64,000 nucleotides of DNA from Actinocorallia populi (GTDB lineage Bacteria; Actinomycetota; Actinomycetes; Streptosporangiales; Streptosporangiaceae). Below are positions 50,879-59,197 of the stretch, piece after piece (positions within the stretch are counted from its first letter, which is position 1; each line of letters starts with the position of its first letter). The translations under genes and the position numbers were made by a program. The DNA is taken from the NCBI RefSeq assembly GCF_002995495.1, contig NZ_PVZV01000001.1, positions 806,001-870,000 on the forward strand, given 5' to 3'. The notes under the pieces were generated by a model that worked only from the letters and a program-made list of their open reading frames with translations, searched no databases and was not told the DNA's origin.

Positions 50879-53131
50879 TCAGGGGGTGAGGAGGACGGAC
50901 AGGAGGGACAGGGCGTCCTGCTTGTCCAAGGGGTCGTTGCCGTTGCCGCATTTGGGGGACTGGATGCAGGACGGGCACCCGTGGTCGCACTCGCAGGAGG
51001 CGATGGCCTGGCGGGTGGCCTGGAGCCAGGGGCGGGCCGCGGTGTAGGCGCGTTCGGCGAAGCCGGCGCCGCCGGGGTGGCCGTCGTAGACGAAGACGGT
51101 GAGGCGGCCGGTGTCGGGGTGCAGGGGGGTGGAGACGCCGCCGATGTCCCAGCGGTCGCAGGTGGCGAAGAGCGGGAGAAGGCCGATGGAGGCGTGTTCG
51201 GCGGCGTGCGCGGCGCCGGGCGCGTCGAACTCGGGGGTGGCGGCCGCCAGGGACGCCATGGCCTCGGGGGAGAGGGTCCACCAGACGCTCTTGGTGCGCA
51301 GGACGCGTTCGGGCAGGTCGAGCGGCTTCTCGCCGATGATCTCGCCGGTGGTGAGGCGGCGCATCTGGTAGGAGACGACCCGGCGGCGGACCTCGACGGT
51401 GCCGAAGTGCAGCGTGGCGTGCGCGCCCCAGGCCGCCGACTTCTCCTCGTCGAGGATGTGGATGTCGGTGGTGGAGCGGGCGGACGTGGAGTAGTCGGCG
51501 ACGGTGGGGGCGACGAGGGCGACTCCGTCGTCGAGGTCCAGGAGGTCCACCAGGAAGGCCTCGCCCTGGTGGACGTAGAGGGCGCCTTCGTGGACGGTGC
51601 CGTGCGCCGAGGCCTCGTCGACGGTGCCGAGCAGGCGGCCGGTGGCGGACTCCACGACCTGCACGACGGACGGGCCGGAGCCGCGCAGGTCGGTGGACGG
51701 CCGCCGCCGGTCCGTCCAGTACCACCCGGTGGGGCGGCGGCGGAGCAGTCCGCGGGCGGTGAGGTTTTCCACAGCCTGGGGAGACGTCGGCCCGAACAAG
51801 GTGAAATCCTCGTCGGTGAGGGGCAGCTCGGCGGCGGCCGAGCACAGGTGGGGTTCCAGCACGTAGGGGTTGGCGGGGTCGAGGACGGTGGCCTCGACGG
51901 GCGTGCCGAAGACCGCCGACGGGTGGTGGACGAGGTAGGTGTCCAGCGGGTCGTCCCTGGCGACGAGGACGGCCAGCGCGTCCTGCCCGCCGCGTCCGGC
52001 ACGTCCGGCCTGCTGCCACAGGGACGCGCGGGTGCCGGGCCAGCCGCAGATCAGTACGGCGTCCAGGCCGGAGACGTCGATGCCGAGTTCCAGCGCGTTG
52101 GTGGTGGCGAGCCCGAGCAGGGAGCGGTCGCGCAGGCCGGCCTCCAGGGCGCGGCGCTCCTCCGGGAGGTAGCCGCCGCGGTAGGCGGCGACCTGTTCGG
52201 CCAGGTCGGGCGCGGCCTCCGCCAGCGCGCGCCGTGCCGCCAGCGAGACGGACTCGACGCCGCGCCGGGAGCGGACGAAGGCGAGGGTCTGCGCCCCGGC
52301 CGCCACCAGGTCGGCCAGCAGGTCGGCCGTCTCGGCGGGGGCGGGCCTGCGGACCTCGTCCTCCAGCAGCGGCGGCTCCCAGAAGGCGAAGGTCATCGCG
52401 CCGCGGGGCGAACCGTCCGCGTCGACGGCCTCGACCGGCAGCCCGGTGAGCACCGACGCCGAGGCCGCCGGGTCCGACACCGTCGCCGAGGCGAGGACGA
52501 AGACGGGCGAGGAGCCGTACCGGGCGCAGACCCGCCGCAGCCGCCGCAGGATCTGCGCGACGTGCGAACCGAAGACGCCTCGGTAGCCGTGCGCCTCGTC
52601 GATCACCACATACCGCAGCCGCCGGAGAAAAGAGGCCCAACGGGAGTGTCCGGGGAGCACTCCGTAGTGCAACATGTCGGGGTTTGTAAGAATTATGTTC
52701 GCGTAACGCCGAATCCAGTCCCGGGAATCCGGAGAAGTGTCCCCGTCATAGGAGGCGGCCCGTACGGAGGGAATTTCCAGAGACGACACGAAGCGTTCTT
52801 GATCACGGGCGAGCGCCTTGGTCGGCGCCAGGTACAACGTCGTCTCGTCCTCCAGCGCCGCGCTCAGCGCCGGCAGCAGGTAGGCCAGCGACTTGCCCGA
52901 CGCGGTGCCTGTGGCAATGATCACAGATCGTCCCTCGTGGGCCAGTGAAGCCGCTCTGACCTGGTGTTCCCACAACTCGGGGAAGCCCAGGGCCGCGCGC
53001 ACCGGATCCGGCACCCAGGCGGGCCATCCCGCGTGCGCGGCGGGCCTGGCGGGCACCACCTCGACGTGCGTCACCCGGCCGCGGCGCCGGGGATCGCGCT
53101 GCAGCAGTCGGAGAAGTTCGTGTGTCACCAC
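50879..53131 (-). CDS. DEAD/DEAH-box helicase with DUF1998 zinc-binding C terminus (750 aa)
   Basis: SF2 helicase motifs: I ATGTASGKSLAYLLP, Ia LAPTKALARDQ, II VIDEAHGYRG (DEAH), III LASATVSDP, IV-V LGLATTNALELGIDVSG, VI QQAGRAGRGGQ. The C-terminal DUF1998/MrfA-like domain has C-E-C-x3-C-x2-C and a following C (SCECDHGCPSCIQSPKC). It is the Rv3649-type helicase; the close relative MrfA of Bacillus repairs mitomycin damage. The start is unsure (GTG 53131 or 53128). It is divergent from bldG. Confidence 0.9.
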   Translation of the reverse strand: MVTHELLRLLQRDPRRRGRVTHVEVVPARPAAHAGWPAWVPDPVRAALGFPELWEHQVRAASLAHEGRSVIIATGTASGKSLAYLLPALSAALEDETTLYLAPTKALARDQERFVSSLEIPSVRAASYDGDTSPDSRDWIRRYANIILTNPDMLHYGVLPGHSRWASFLRRLRYVVIDEAHGYRGVFGSHVAQILRRLRRVCARYGSSPVFVLASATVSDPAASASVLTGLPVEAVDADGSPRGAMTFAFWEPPLLEDEVRRPAPAETADLLADLVAAGAQTLAFVRSRRGVESVSLAARRALAEAAPDLAEQVAAYRGGYLPEERRALEAGLRDRSLLGLATTNALELGIDVSGLDAVLICGWPGTRASLWQQAGRAGRGGQDALAVLVARDDPLDTYLVHHPSAVFGTPVEATVLDPANPYVLEPHLCSAAAELPLTDEDFTLFGPTSPQAVENLTARGLLRRRPTGWYWTDRRRPSTDLRGSGPSVVQVVESATGRLLGTVDEASAHGTVHEGALYVHQGEAFLVDLLDLDDGVALVAPTVADYSTSARSTTDIHILDEEKSAAWGAHATLHFGTVEVRRRVVSYQMRRLTTGEIIGEKPLDLPERVLRTKSVWWTLSPEAMASLAAATPEFDAPGAAHAAEHASIGLLPLFATCDRWDIGGVSTPLHPDTGRLTVFVYDGHPGGAGFAERAYTAARPWLQATRQAIASCECDHGCPSCIQSPKCGNGNDPLDKQDALSLLSVLLTP

Positions 53132-53323
53132 AGGTTTCCAGTCTGGCACCACGGGAAGGGAAGAGGGAACGCCCCGGCCCCCTGACCGCGGCCCCGGCCC
53201 CGGCCGCGCCGCGTGAACAGAGGATTTCGTGTGAACACGTCTCCGGAGCATGGTTGAATTTCGACGGGCGAGCGCTGCGACGTCCGATTACATTGCGGCA
53301 GGAATGCGCAGGAGGTTGGTTCT

Positions 53324-53677
53324 GTGGACCTGAAGGTGAACGACTACACCACCGACGACGGCCTCACGGTCATCAACGTGGAAGGGGAGATCGACGTCTA
53401 CACGGCGCCGAAGCTCCGGGAGAAGCTCATCGACCTGGTCAACAAGGGCAAGTTCCACCTTCTCGTGGACATGGAGAAGGTGGAGTTCCTGGACTCGACC
53501 GGCCTCGGTGTCCTGGTGGGCGGTCTCAAGCGGGTTCGGGCGCACGACGGCTCGCTGGAGCTGGTGTGCACCCAGGAGCGCATCCTCAAGATCTTCCGGA
53601 TCACGGGCCTGACCAAGGTGTTCGGGATCCACACCTCGCTCGAGGAGGCGCGGGAGAACCGCAAGAGCGCGAAGTAG
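53324..53677 (+). CDS. bldG: Anti-sigma factor antagonist BldG (117 aa)
   Basis: STAS domain with phosphorylation site in [19 protein letters not shown] (D-S-T-G-L). The stretch [30 protein letters not shown] and [21 protein letters not shown] are nearly those of Streptomyces BldG, and the neighbours (helicase on one side; ATP-binding anti-sigma gene and proton pyrophosphatase on the other) agree. GTG 53324. BldG governs sporulation and antibiotic production through sigma factors; its Ser/Thr is phosphorylated by a partner kinase. Confidence 0.94.
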   Translation: MDLKVNDYTTDDGLTVINVEGEIDVYTAPKLREKLIDLVNKGKFHLLVDMEKVEFLDSTGLGVLVGGLKRVRAHDGSLELVCTQERILKIFRITGLTKVFGIHTSLEEARENRKSAK

Positions 53678-53683
53678 CCTCCC

Positions 53684-54049
53684 GTGTCTTCTACAGTCGA
53701 GGTCGCGTTCAGCGCCCTGCCGATCCATGTGCGCACCGCGCGCATGATCACCAAGGCGGTCGCGCTGCGCAGCGGTGTGGACGACCCGTTGCTGGACGAG
53801 GTGCGTCTGGCGGTGGGCGAGGCGTGCTCGCGCGCCGTCGAGGCGCATCAGAAGCACTGCCCGGAAGAGCCGGTGTCGCTGAGCCTGACCGACGGTGGGG
53901 GCCGTTTCTCGGTCTCGGTCAGCGACCGGGCGCCGGACGATCCGGAGGACGGCCTGAGCATGGCCGTGATCAAGGGACTCGCCGACGAGCTCGAGATCGT
54001 CTCCTCGGACGGAGGGACGACGATCAGCATGAGCTGGCCGACCCGCTGA
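53684..54049 (+). CDS. ATP-binding anti-sigma factor of the bldG operon (121 aa)
   Basis: GHKL-type HATPase fold of the RsbW class: AVGEACSRAVEAHQKHC at the N-box (without the usual asparagine, S at that place), SVSVSDRAPDDPEDGLSMAVIKGLADELEIVSSDGGTTISMSW with the D-x-G-equivalent and G2 box. The missing N-box Asn may weaken kinase activity, as in the orf3/SCO3548 type. It starts 6 bases after bldG (GTG 53684), so they are co-transcribed; it should bind BldG or a sigma factor. Confidence 0.85.
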   Translation: MSSTVEVAFSALPIHVRTARMITKAVALRSGVDDPLLDEVRLAVGEACSRAVEAHQKHCPEEPVSLSLTDGGGRFSVSVSDRAPDDPEDGLSMAVIKGLADELEIVSSDGGTTISMSWPTR

Positions 54050-54071
54050 CCCCCGGGCCCCGAAGATCCAC

Positions 54072-54107
54072 GAAAAGACCCCGCGTCGCCGGACGCGGGG
54101 TCTTTTC
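54072..54107 (+). terminator. Strong intrinsic terminator after the bldG operon
   Basis: A perfect 16-bp stem (54072-54087 with 54092-54107), tetraloop GCCG, with A-tract and TCTTTTC tail: a classical rho-independent terminator usable on both strands. Confidence 0.95.
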
Positions 54108-54486
54108 ATGCCCGCGGAACGGGCGCCGCGGAAGAAATTACCTTTCATGTGATGACGTACTGCTTTTTCCAGAAGAAAAGTCGTGCATACCTTCCTTGGG
54201 CCCACGGCACGGGAGCCACACGTGCCCCGGACCGCCACAGAAGGCCCACTGACGTTCTGGCGACCACGGCACGAGGTCCCTACACGGCCTGAAGCCACGA
54301 CGTGCCTTCATACGCGACCTGATCCCGCGGCGCGGATGCGTGTGCGGTTCAAGTTCGGCCCCGGCCCGGAGCCGGGCCGCGGCGGGAGGGGCGAGGCGCT
54401 TCACGGACGCGGGCGGGGGCGCGTCCGTCCGGGCGTACGTGCTCCGGGGCGCCGGTACGGGGTCGCAGACGCTCGGGAGGGCACGG
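54108..54486. other. Leader region of the proton pyrophosphatase
   Basis: About 380 bases without a supported gene. AT-rich 54135-54190 (GAAGAAATTACCTTTCATG; GCTTTTTCCAGAAGAAAAG) is a likely promoter. Loose repeats of CCACGGCACG or CCACGACGTGCC occur at about 54200, 54262 and 54295. GGGAGGG precedes ATG 54487. Confidence 0.4.
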
Positions 54487-56757
54487 ATGGGCGAGGTCGC
54501 GCTGGGGGGAGGGGACCTCTTCCTCGTCGTCATCGTCGCGGTGGTCGCCCTGCTGGCGCTGGCCGTGGCGGCCGGGCTGGTCCGCGAGGTGCTGGCGGCG
54601 GGCCAGGGGACCGTCCGGATGCGGCAGATCGCGGCGGCCGTCCAGGAGGGGGCGAACGCCTACCTCAAGCGCCAGTTCCGTACGGTCGGCGTCTTCGTGG
54701 TGCTGATCCCGCTGCTGCTCCTGCTGCTGCCCGCCGAGGGCGCCGGGGTGCGGATCGGCAGGTCGGTCTTCTTCGTCGTCGGCGCGTCGTTCTCCGCGCT
54801 CACCGGTTTCGTCGGGATGTGGCTGGCGGTGCGGGGCAACGTCAGGGTGGCGGCGGCGGCCCGGGACGCCGGGGAGCGCAGCGCGATGCGCATCGCCTTC
54901 CGGACGGGCGGGGTGGCGGGGATGTTCACCGTCGGGCTGGGCCTGTTCGGCGCCGCCCTCGTCGTGCTGCTCTACCGGGGCGACGCGCCCGTCGTGCTGG
55001 AGGGATTTGGGTTCGGCGCGGCCCTGCTGGCGATGTTCATGCGGGTGGGCGGCGGCATCTTCACCAAGGCCGCGGACGTCGGCGCGGACCTGGTGGGCAA
55101 GGTCGAGCAGGGCATTCCGGAGGACGACCCGCGCAACGCGGCGACGATCGCCGACAACGTGGGGGACAACGTCGGCGACTGCGCCGGGATGGCTGCCGAC
55201 CTGTTCGAGTCCTACGCGGTGATGCTGGTGGCCGCGCTGATCCTCGGTGGTGCCGCGTTCGGCACGCAGGGCCTGGTCTTCCCGCTGATCGTGCCGATGA
55301 TCGGGGTGGTCACCGCGGTGATCGGGATCCTCGCCGTCACGCCGCGGCCCGGGGACCGCTCGGGCATGACGGCGATCAACCGCGGTTTCTTCCTGGCCGC
55401 GGCGGTCTCCGCGCTGGCGGTCGCCGCGGCCGCCTTCCTGTACCTGCCGGCCACCTTCGCGGAGCTGGACGGCGGTGCGGGAGTGGACGCCGATCCGCGG
55501 GTCGTGGCGATCGGCGCGGTGCTGATCGGCATCGTCCTGGCGGGCGCGATCCAGTTGCTCACCGGCTACTTCACCGAGACCGGCCGCAGACCGGTCCGTG
55601 AGGTCACCCAGAGCGCCCGTACGGGCCCGGCGACCGTCATCCTTTCCGGGATGGCCCTGGGCCTGGAATCGGCCGTCTACTCCACTCTCCTCATCGCGGG
55701 GGCCATATACGGGGCCTTCCTCCTCGGTTTCGGGAACACCACGGTCGCGCTGTTCGCCGTCGCGCTGGCCGGGACGGGTCTGCTCACCACCGTCGGGGTG
55801 ATCGTCTCGATGGACACCTTCGGCCCCGTCTCGGACAACGCGCAGGGCATCGCGGAGATGTCCGGCGACGTCAACGGGGAGGCCGCGGCCGTTCTGGAAC
55901 GCCTGGACGCCGTCGGCAACACCACCAAGGCGATCACCAAGGGCATCGCCATAGCCACGGCGGTCCTGGCGGCGACTGCCCTGTTCGGCTCCTTCCGCAC
56001 GACCGTGGAGGCGGCGCTGGCGGAGACGGGCGGGGAGGCGCGGCGGGCCATCGGCGCCGCGTTCCTGGACTTCAACCTCTCGGTGGACCAGCCGAACGTG
56101 CTGATCGGCCTGCTCGTGGGGGCGTCGGTGGTCTTCCTGTTCTCCGGGCTGGCGATCATGGCGGTGGGGCGCGCGGCGGGGCGCGTGGTGGTCGAGGTCA
56201 GGGAGCAGTTCCGCACCAAGCCCGGAATCATGGACTTCTCCCAGAAGCCGGACTACGACCGGGTGGTCGACATCTGCACGCGGGACGCCCAGCGCGAGCT
56301 GATCACCCCCGGCCTGCTGGCGATCCTGACGCCGATCGCGGTGGGTTTCGCGCTCGGTTACGCCCCGCTGGGCGCCTTCCTGGCGGGGGCGATCGCCGCG
56401 GGCGCGCTGATGGCCGTCTTCCTGGCCAACGCCGGAGGCGCCTGGGACAACGCCAAGAAGGTCGTCGAGGACGGCAGGCTGGGCGGAAAGGGCTCGGAGG
56501 CGCACGCGGCGACCGTCATCGGCGACACCGTCGGCGACCCGTTCAAGGACACCGCGGGCCCGGCGATCAATCCGCTGATCAAGGTGATGAACCTGGTCTC
56601 CCTCCTGATCGCCCCCGCCGTCGTCACCGCGGCGGGGAACACCGTCCTGCGCGCGGGCGTCACCGTCGTGGTCGTGGCCGTCATCGTGGCGGCGGTCGTC
56701 GCCTCCCACCGCCGGGGCGTCCAGAGCCGTGCGCCGGCGCCACAATCCACTCGCTGA
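54487..56757 (+). CDS. hppA: Proton-translocating membrane pyrophosphatase (756 aa)
   Basis: About 16 membrane helices. Catalytic loop DVGADLVGKVEQGIPEDDPRNAATIADNVGDNVGDCAGMAADLFESYAV with the DVGADLVGK pyrophosphate-binding core; the second (GGAWDNAKKVVEDG) and third (DTVGDPFKDTAGPAINPLIK) acidic motifs are intact. The sequence GNTTKAITKG has Lys at the position that marks K+-independent enzymes. ATG 54487 follows GGAGGG. The enzyme pumps protons with energy from pyrophosphate. Confidence 0.96.
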   Translation: MGEVALGGGDLFLVVIVAVVALLALAVAAGLVREVLAAGQGTVRMRQIAAAVQEGANAYLKRQFRTVGVFVVLIPLLLLLLPAEGAGVRIGRSVFFVVGASFSALTGFVGMWLAVRGNVRVAAAARDAGERSAMRIAFRTGGVAGMFTVGLGLFGAALVVLLYRGDAPVVLEGFGFGAALLAMFMRVGGGIFTKAADVGADLVGKVEQGIPEDDPRNAATIADNVGDNVGDCAGMAADLFESYAVMLVAALILGGAAFGTQGLVFPLIVPMIGVVTAVIGILAVTPRPGDRSGMTAINRGFFLAAAVSALAVAAAAFLYLPATFAELDGGAGVDADPRVVAIGAVLIGIVLAGAIQLLTGYFTETGRRPVREVTQSARTGPATVILSGMALGLESAVYSTLLIAGAIYGAFLLGFGNTTVALFAVALAGTGLLTTVGVIVSMDTFGPVSDNAQGIAEMSGDVNGEAAAVLERLDAVGNTTKAITKGIAIATAVLAATALFGSFRTTVEAALAETGGEARRAIGAAFLDFNLSVDQPNVLIGLLVGASVVFLFSGLAIMAVGRAAGRVVVEVREQFRTKPGIMDFSQKPDYDRVVDICTRDAQRELITPGLLAILTPIAVGFALGYAPLGAFLAGAIAAGALMAVFLANAGGAWDNAKKVVEDGRLGGKGSEAHAATVIGDTVGDPFKDTAGPAINPLIKVMNLVSLLIAPAVVTAAGNTVLRAGVTVVVVAVIVAAVVASHRRGVQSRAPAPQSTR

Positions 56758-56824
56758 GAAGCGGGGGGACGTTCATCCACAGGGCGGTGCGGGAGAGGTC
56801 CCCGGGACGCTTACGCTTGGGCGC

Positions 56825-56917
56825 ATGAGTGGTGGTAAGGGGTTCGCCGTCATCTTTGGCGGCATGATCTTGATCATGGTGGTTCTGTGGGCGCTGTCGG
56901 CGACGGTAGCCCCGTGA
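56825..56917 (+). CDS. Small single-helix membrane peptide, coupled to the SixA-like gene (30 aa)
   Basis: ATG 56825 to TGA 56917: MSGGKGFAVIFGGMILIMVVLWALSATVAP is a basic N terminus followed by one membrane helix. The stop overlaps the GTG start of the phosphatase (GTGA, 56914-56917). There is no Shine-Dalgarno; TACGCT (56811-56816) lies 8 bases before the ATG, so it may be a leaderless message. Codon use is biased to G/C third bases. No family known. Confidence 0.6.
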   Translation: MSGGKGFAVIFGGMILIMVVLWALSATVAP

Positions 56918-57384
56918 GCAGGAGACTGCTGGTGCTGCGCCACGCCAAGGCGGAGGTCGGGCTGGGCCTGGCCGACCACGAGCGGCCGCTGGCGGAGCGC
57001 GGCCTGCGGGACGCCGCCGCGATGGGGGACTTCCTGCGCGCCCAGGGCCTGGAGCCCGGCCTGGTCCTGTGCTCCACGGCGCTGCGCACCCGGCAGACGC
57101 TGGAGGGCCTGCGCCTGAGCGCCCCGGCCCGCTTCGAGCGCTCCATCTACACCGGTGACGGCCACGACCTCCTGCACCTGGTGCACGAGGCCGGAGCCGG
57201 GGCCGATGGGGTCGGCACGTTCCTGCTGGTCGGCCACAACCCCGCGGTGCACGAGCTGGCGATCATCGCGGGCAACGAGCAGGTCGAGGACTTCCCCACC
57301 TGCGCGCTGGCCGTGATCGAGCTGGAGACCTGGCGGTCCCACGGCGGGACCCTCCTGGCCTACCGGACCCCCAAGACCATCTGA
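56914..57384 (+). CDS. SixA-like histidine phosphatase (156 aa)
   Basis: Histidine-phosphatase superfamily: catalytic RHG-type motif LVLRHAKAEVG at residues 4-13, second Arg in LCSTALRTRQT, the glutamate in SIYTGDGHDLL region, and second His in LLVGHNPAVHEL. SixA members dephosphorylate phosphohistidine proteins. GTG 56914 is inside the stop of the small peptide gene. The final 24 codons are repeated downstream. Confidence 0.88.
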   Translation: MSRRLLVLRHAKAEVGLGLADHERPLAERGLRDAAAMGDFLRAQGLEPGLVLCSTALRTRQTLEGLRLSAPARFERSIYTGDGHDLLHLVHEAGAGADGVGTFLLVGHNPAVHELAIIAGNEQVEDFPTCALAVIELETWRSHGGTLLAYRTPKTI

Positions 57385-57513
57385 GCTCCGGGCCTGGGTC
57401 TTTCCGGCCGAGGCCGTGATCGAGCCGGAGGCCTGGCGGTCCTGCGGAGTGCTCTTCTGGCCTACCGAGCCCCCGAGATCACCTGAGCCCCGGGCGCGGG
57501 CCTTTCCGGCCGG
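57310..57513. repeat. 103-base duplication of the 3' end of the SixA-like gene
   Basis: Copy 1 (57310-57412) is the end of the gene plus its stop; copy 2 (57413-57513) repeats it with differences: GCCGTGATCGAGC..GGAG, then TGGCGGTCC, CTGGCCTACC and CACCTGAGC..CCGGGC..TTTCCGGCC. Copy 2 is out of frame after a few substitutions/indels and is non-functional. Confidence 0.85.
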
Positions 57514-57528
57514 GAGCGTGCCGGACGG

Positions 57529-58764
57529 TCAGGAGGGGTCTTCGGCGTCCGCGGCCTCGATCTCGTCGCGGGAGATGCCGAGGAGGAAGAGGATCGTGTC
57601 CAGGTAGGGGACGTTGACGGCGGTGTGGGCGGCGCGGCGGACGACGGGCTTGGCGTTGTAGGCCACGCCGAGGCCGGCGGCCTGGAGCATGTCGAGGTCG
57701 TTGGCGCCGTCGCCGATGGCCACGGTCTGGGTGATGGGGACGCCCGCCTCCGCGGCGAAACGGCGCAGGGCGTCGGCCTTGCCGGCGCGGTCGATGATCG
57801 GGCCCACCACGCGGCCGGTGAGCCTGCCGTCGACGATCTCCAGGGTGTTGGCGGCGGTGTAGTCGATGCCGAGGTCGGCGGCGAGGGCGTCGGTGACCTG
57901 GGTGAAGCCGCCGCTGACGATGGCGAACTTGTAGTCCAGGCGCTTGAGGGTGCGCACCAGGGTGCGGGCGCCCGAGGCGAGCTCGATCCTGTCGCGGACC
58001 GCGTCGATGGCCGAGGCGTCGAGCCCGGCCAGCAGGGCGACGCGCTCGCGCAGGGAGCCGGCGAAGTCCAGCTCGCCGCGCATCGCGGCCTCGGTGATCT
58101 CGGCGACCTTGTCGAGCTGCCCGGCGTGCTCGGCCAGCAGCTCGATGACCTCGCCCTGGATGAGGGTGGAGTCGACGTCCATGACGATCAGGCGCTTGGC
58201 CTTGCGGTGCAGCCCGACCCGCTGGACGGCCACGTCCACCTGGGCCTCGGCGGCCTCGGCGGCCAGCGCGGCGCGCAGCGCGGCGGGGTCGGCGCCGGAG
58301 ACCAGCAGCTCGATCGCGGTCACCGGGTAGCTGGCGAGCCGCTCGATGCGGTCGATGTTGGCGCCGTGGGTGGCGATCCGCCCGGCGACCCCGGCCATCG
58401 CGGCGGGGGTGAGCGGGCTGCCCAGCACCGTCACGTGCAGCTGGGAGCGTTTGCGCTTGGGGGTCTTGGAGCCGCCGGTGGACAGCTCCACCTCCATCTC
58501 GAGGTCGTCGGCGACCTTCTTGACCGCGTCCCACAGCGACTCGACGCCGGAGGTGTGGGTGACGAGCACGCCGAGCACCAGCCGGCCGCGGATCACGACC
58601 TGTTCGACGTCGGAGACCTCGACGGGGAAGTCGGCCAGGGTGCCGAAGAGCCGGGAGGTCACCCCGGGGCGATCCCTGCCGGTCAACGTGATGAGCAGCG
58701 TCCGTTCCATACCGGTGCCCACGCTACCGGCCTGCAGTGCCGCCTCGGGCATCGAGTCCAGCAT
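57529..58764 (-). CDS. serB: Phosphoserine phosphatase with N-terminal ACT domains (411 aa)
   Basis: ATG 58764 has GGAGG 8 bases before it. The N-terminal part holds an ACT-like domain (TLLITLTGRDRPGVTSRLFGTL, and QLHVTVLGSPLTPAAMAGVAGRIA), the C-terminal 200 residues are a HAD phosphatase with VMDVDSTLIQGE (catalytic DxDST), SGGFTQVTD and GDGANDLDML. It performs the last step of serine synthesis; the ACT part suggests serine feedback. It is convergent with the SixA-like gene. Confidence 0.94.
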   Translation of the reverse strand: MLDSMPEAALQAGSVGTGMERTLLITLTGRDRPGVTSRLFGTLADFPVEVSDVEQVVIRGRLVLGVLVTHTSGVESLWDAVKKVADDLEMEVELSTGGSKTPKRKRSQLHVTVLGSPLTPAAMAGVAGRIATHGANIDRIERLASYPVTAIELLVSGADPAALRAALAAEAAEAQVDVAVQRVGLHRKAKRLIVMDVDSTLIQGEVIELLAEHAGQLDKVAEITEAAMRGELDFAGSLRERVALLAGLDASAIDAVRDRIELASGARTLVRTLKRLDYKFAIVSGGFTQVTDALAADLGIDYTAANTLEIVDGRLTGRVVGPIIDRAGKADALRRFAAEAGVPITQTVAIGDGANDLDMLQAAGLGVAYNAKPVVRRAAHTAVNVPYLDTILFLLGISRDEIEAADAEDPS

Positions 58765-59197
58765 TCGGACGCCTCCGCCCCGGCGGCCGTCCCGCCCCAC
58801 CCGAGAAACCCCACCTCACCGCCCCCTCCCGCCCGGACGGCACGTCCATGCGAACGGAAGGCGCCCTCCGTTTGGATACCGGATCCCCTTTGGACGTTTC
58901 CGTTCCGTGGACGGGGAGAGCGCGGCTCGTACAACGTGTCTGCAGAAGTTCCCTCGCCCGAGACGCCGGTACACGAACCAGGAAAGTACGGCTTGTACAG
59001 CGTGTCTGCGGTTCCTCCGGGCGCAGTGCGCCCTGCCGGGATTCGCTCGGCAATGTCCTTGCACCGACCTTCCAAGACGGCTGAAGGCCCGGTATGCGCC
59101 CTTGGAGGGATGTGAGGCCGCTCGATGATCTTTTGTTCGGCGAGGTTGGCGCGTAAGGTCCTCGAATCCGGTTCGGGTGGTTCGAAAGAGGCAGGGG
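58765..59197. other. Divergent region of serB and the secreted-protein gene
   Basis: 430 bases. A motif GGCT(C/T)GTACA(A/G)CGTGTCTGC occurs at 58924 and again at 58990 (66 bases apart). No gene is supported; frames on both strands have poor codon use. GAGGCAGGGG (59188-59197) is the ribosome site of the next gene. Confidence 0.45.
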
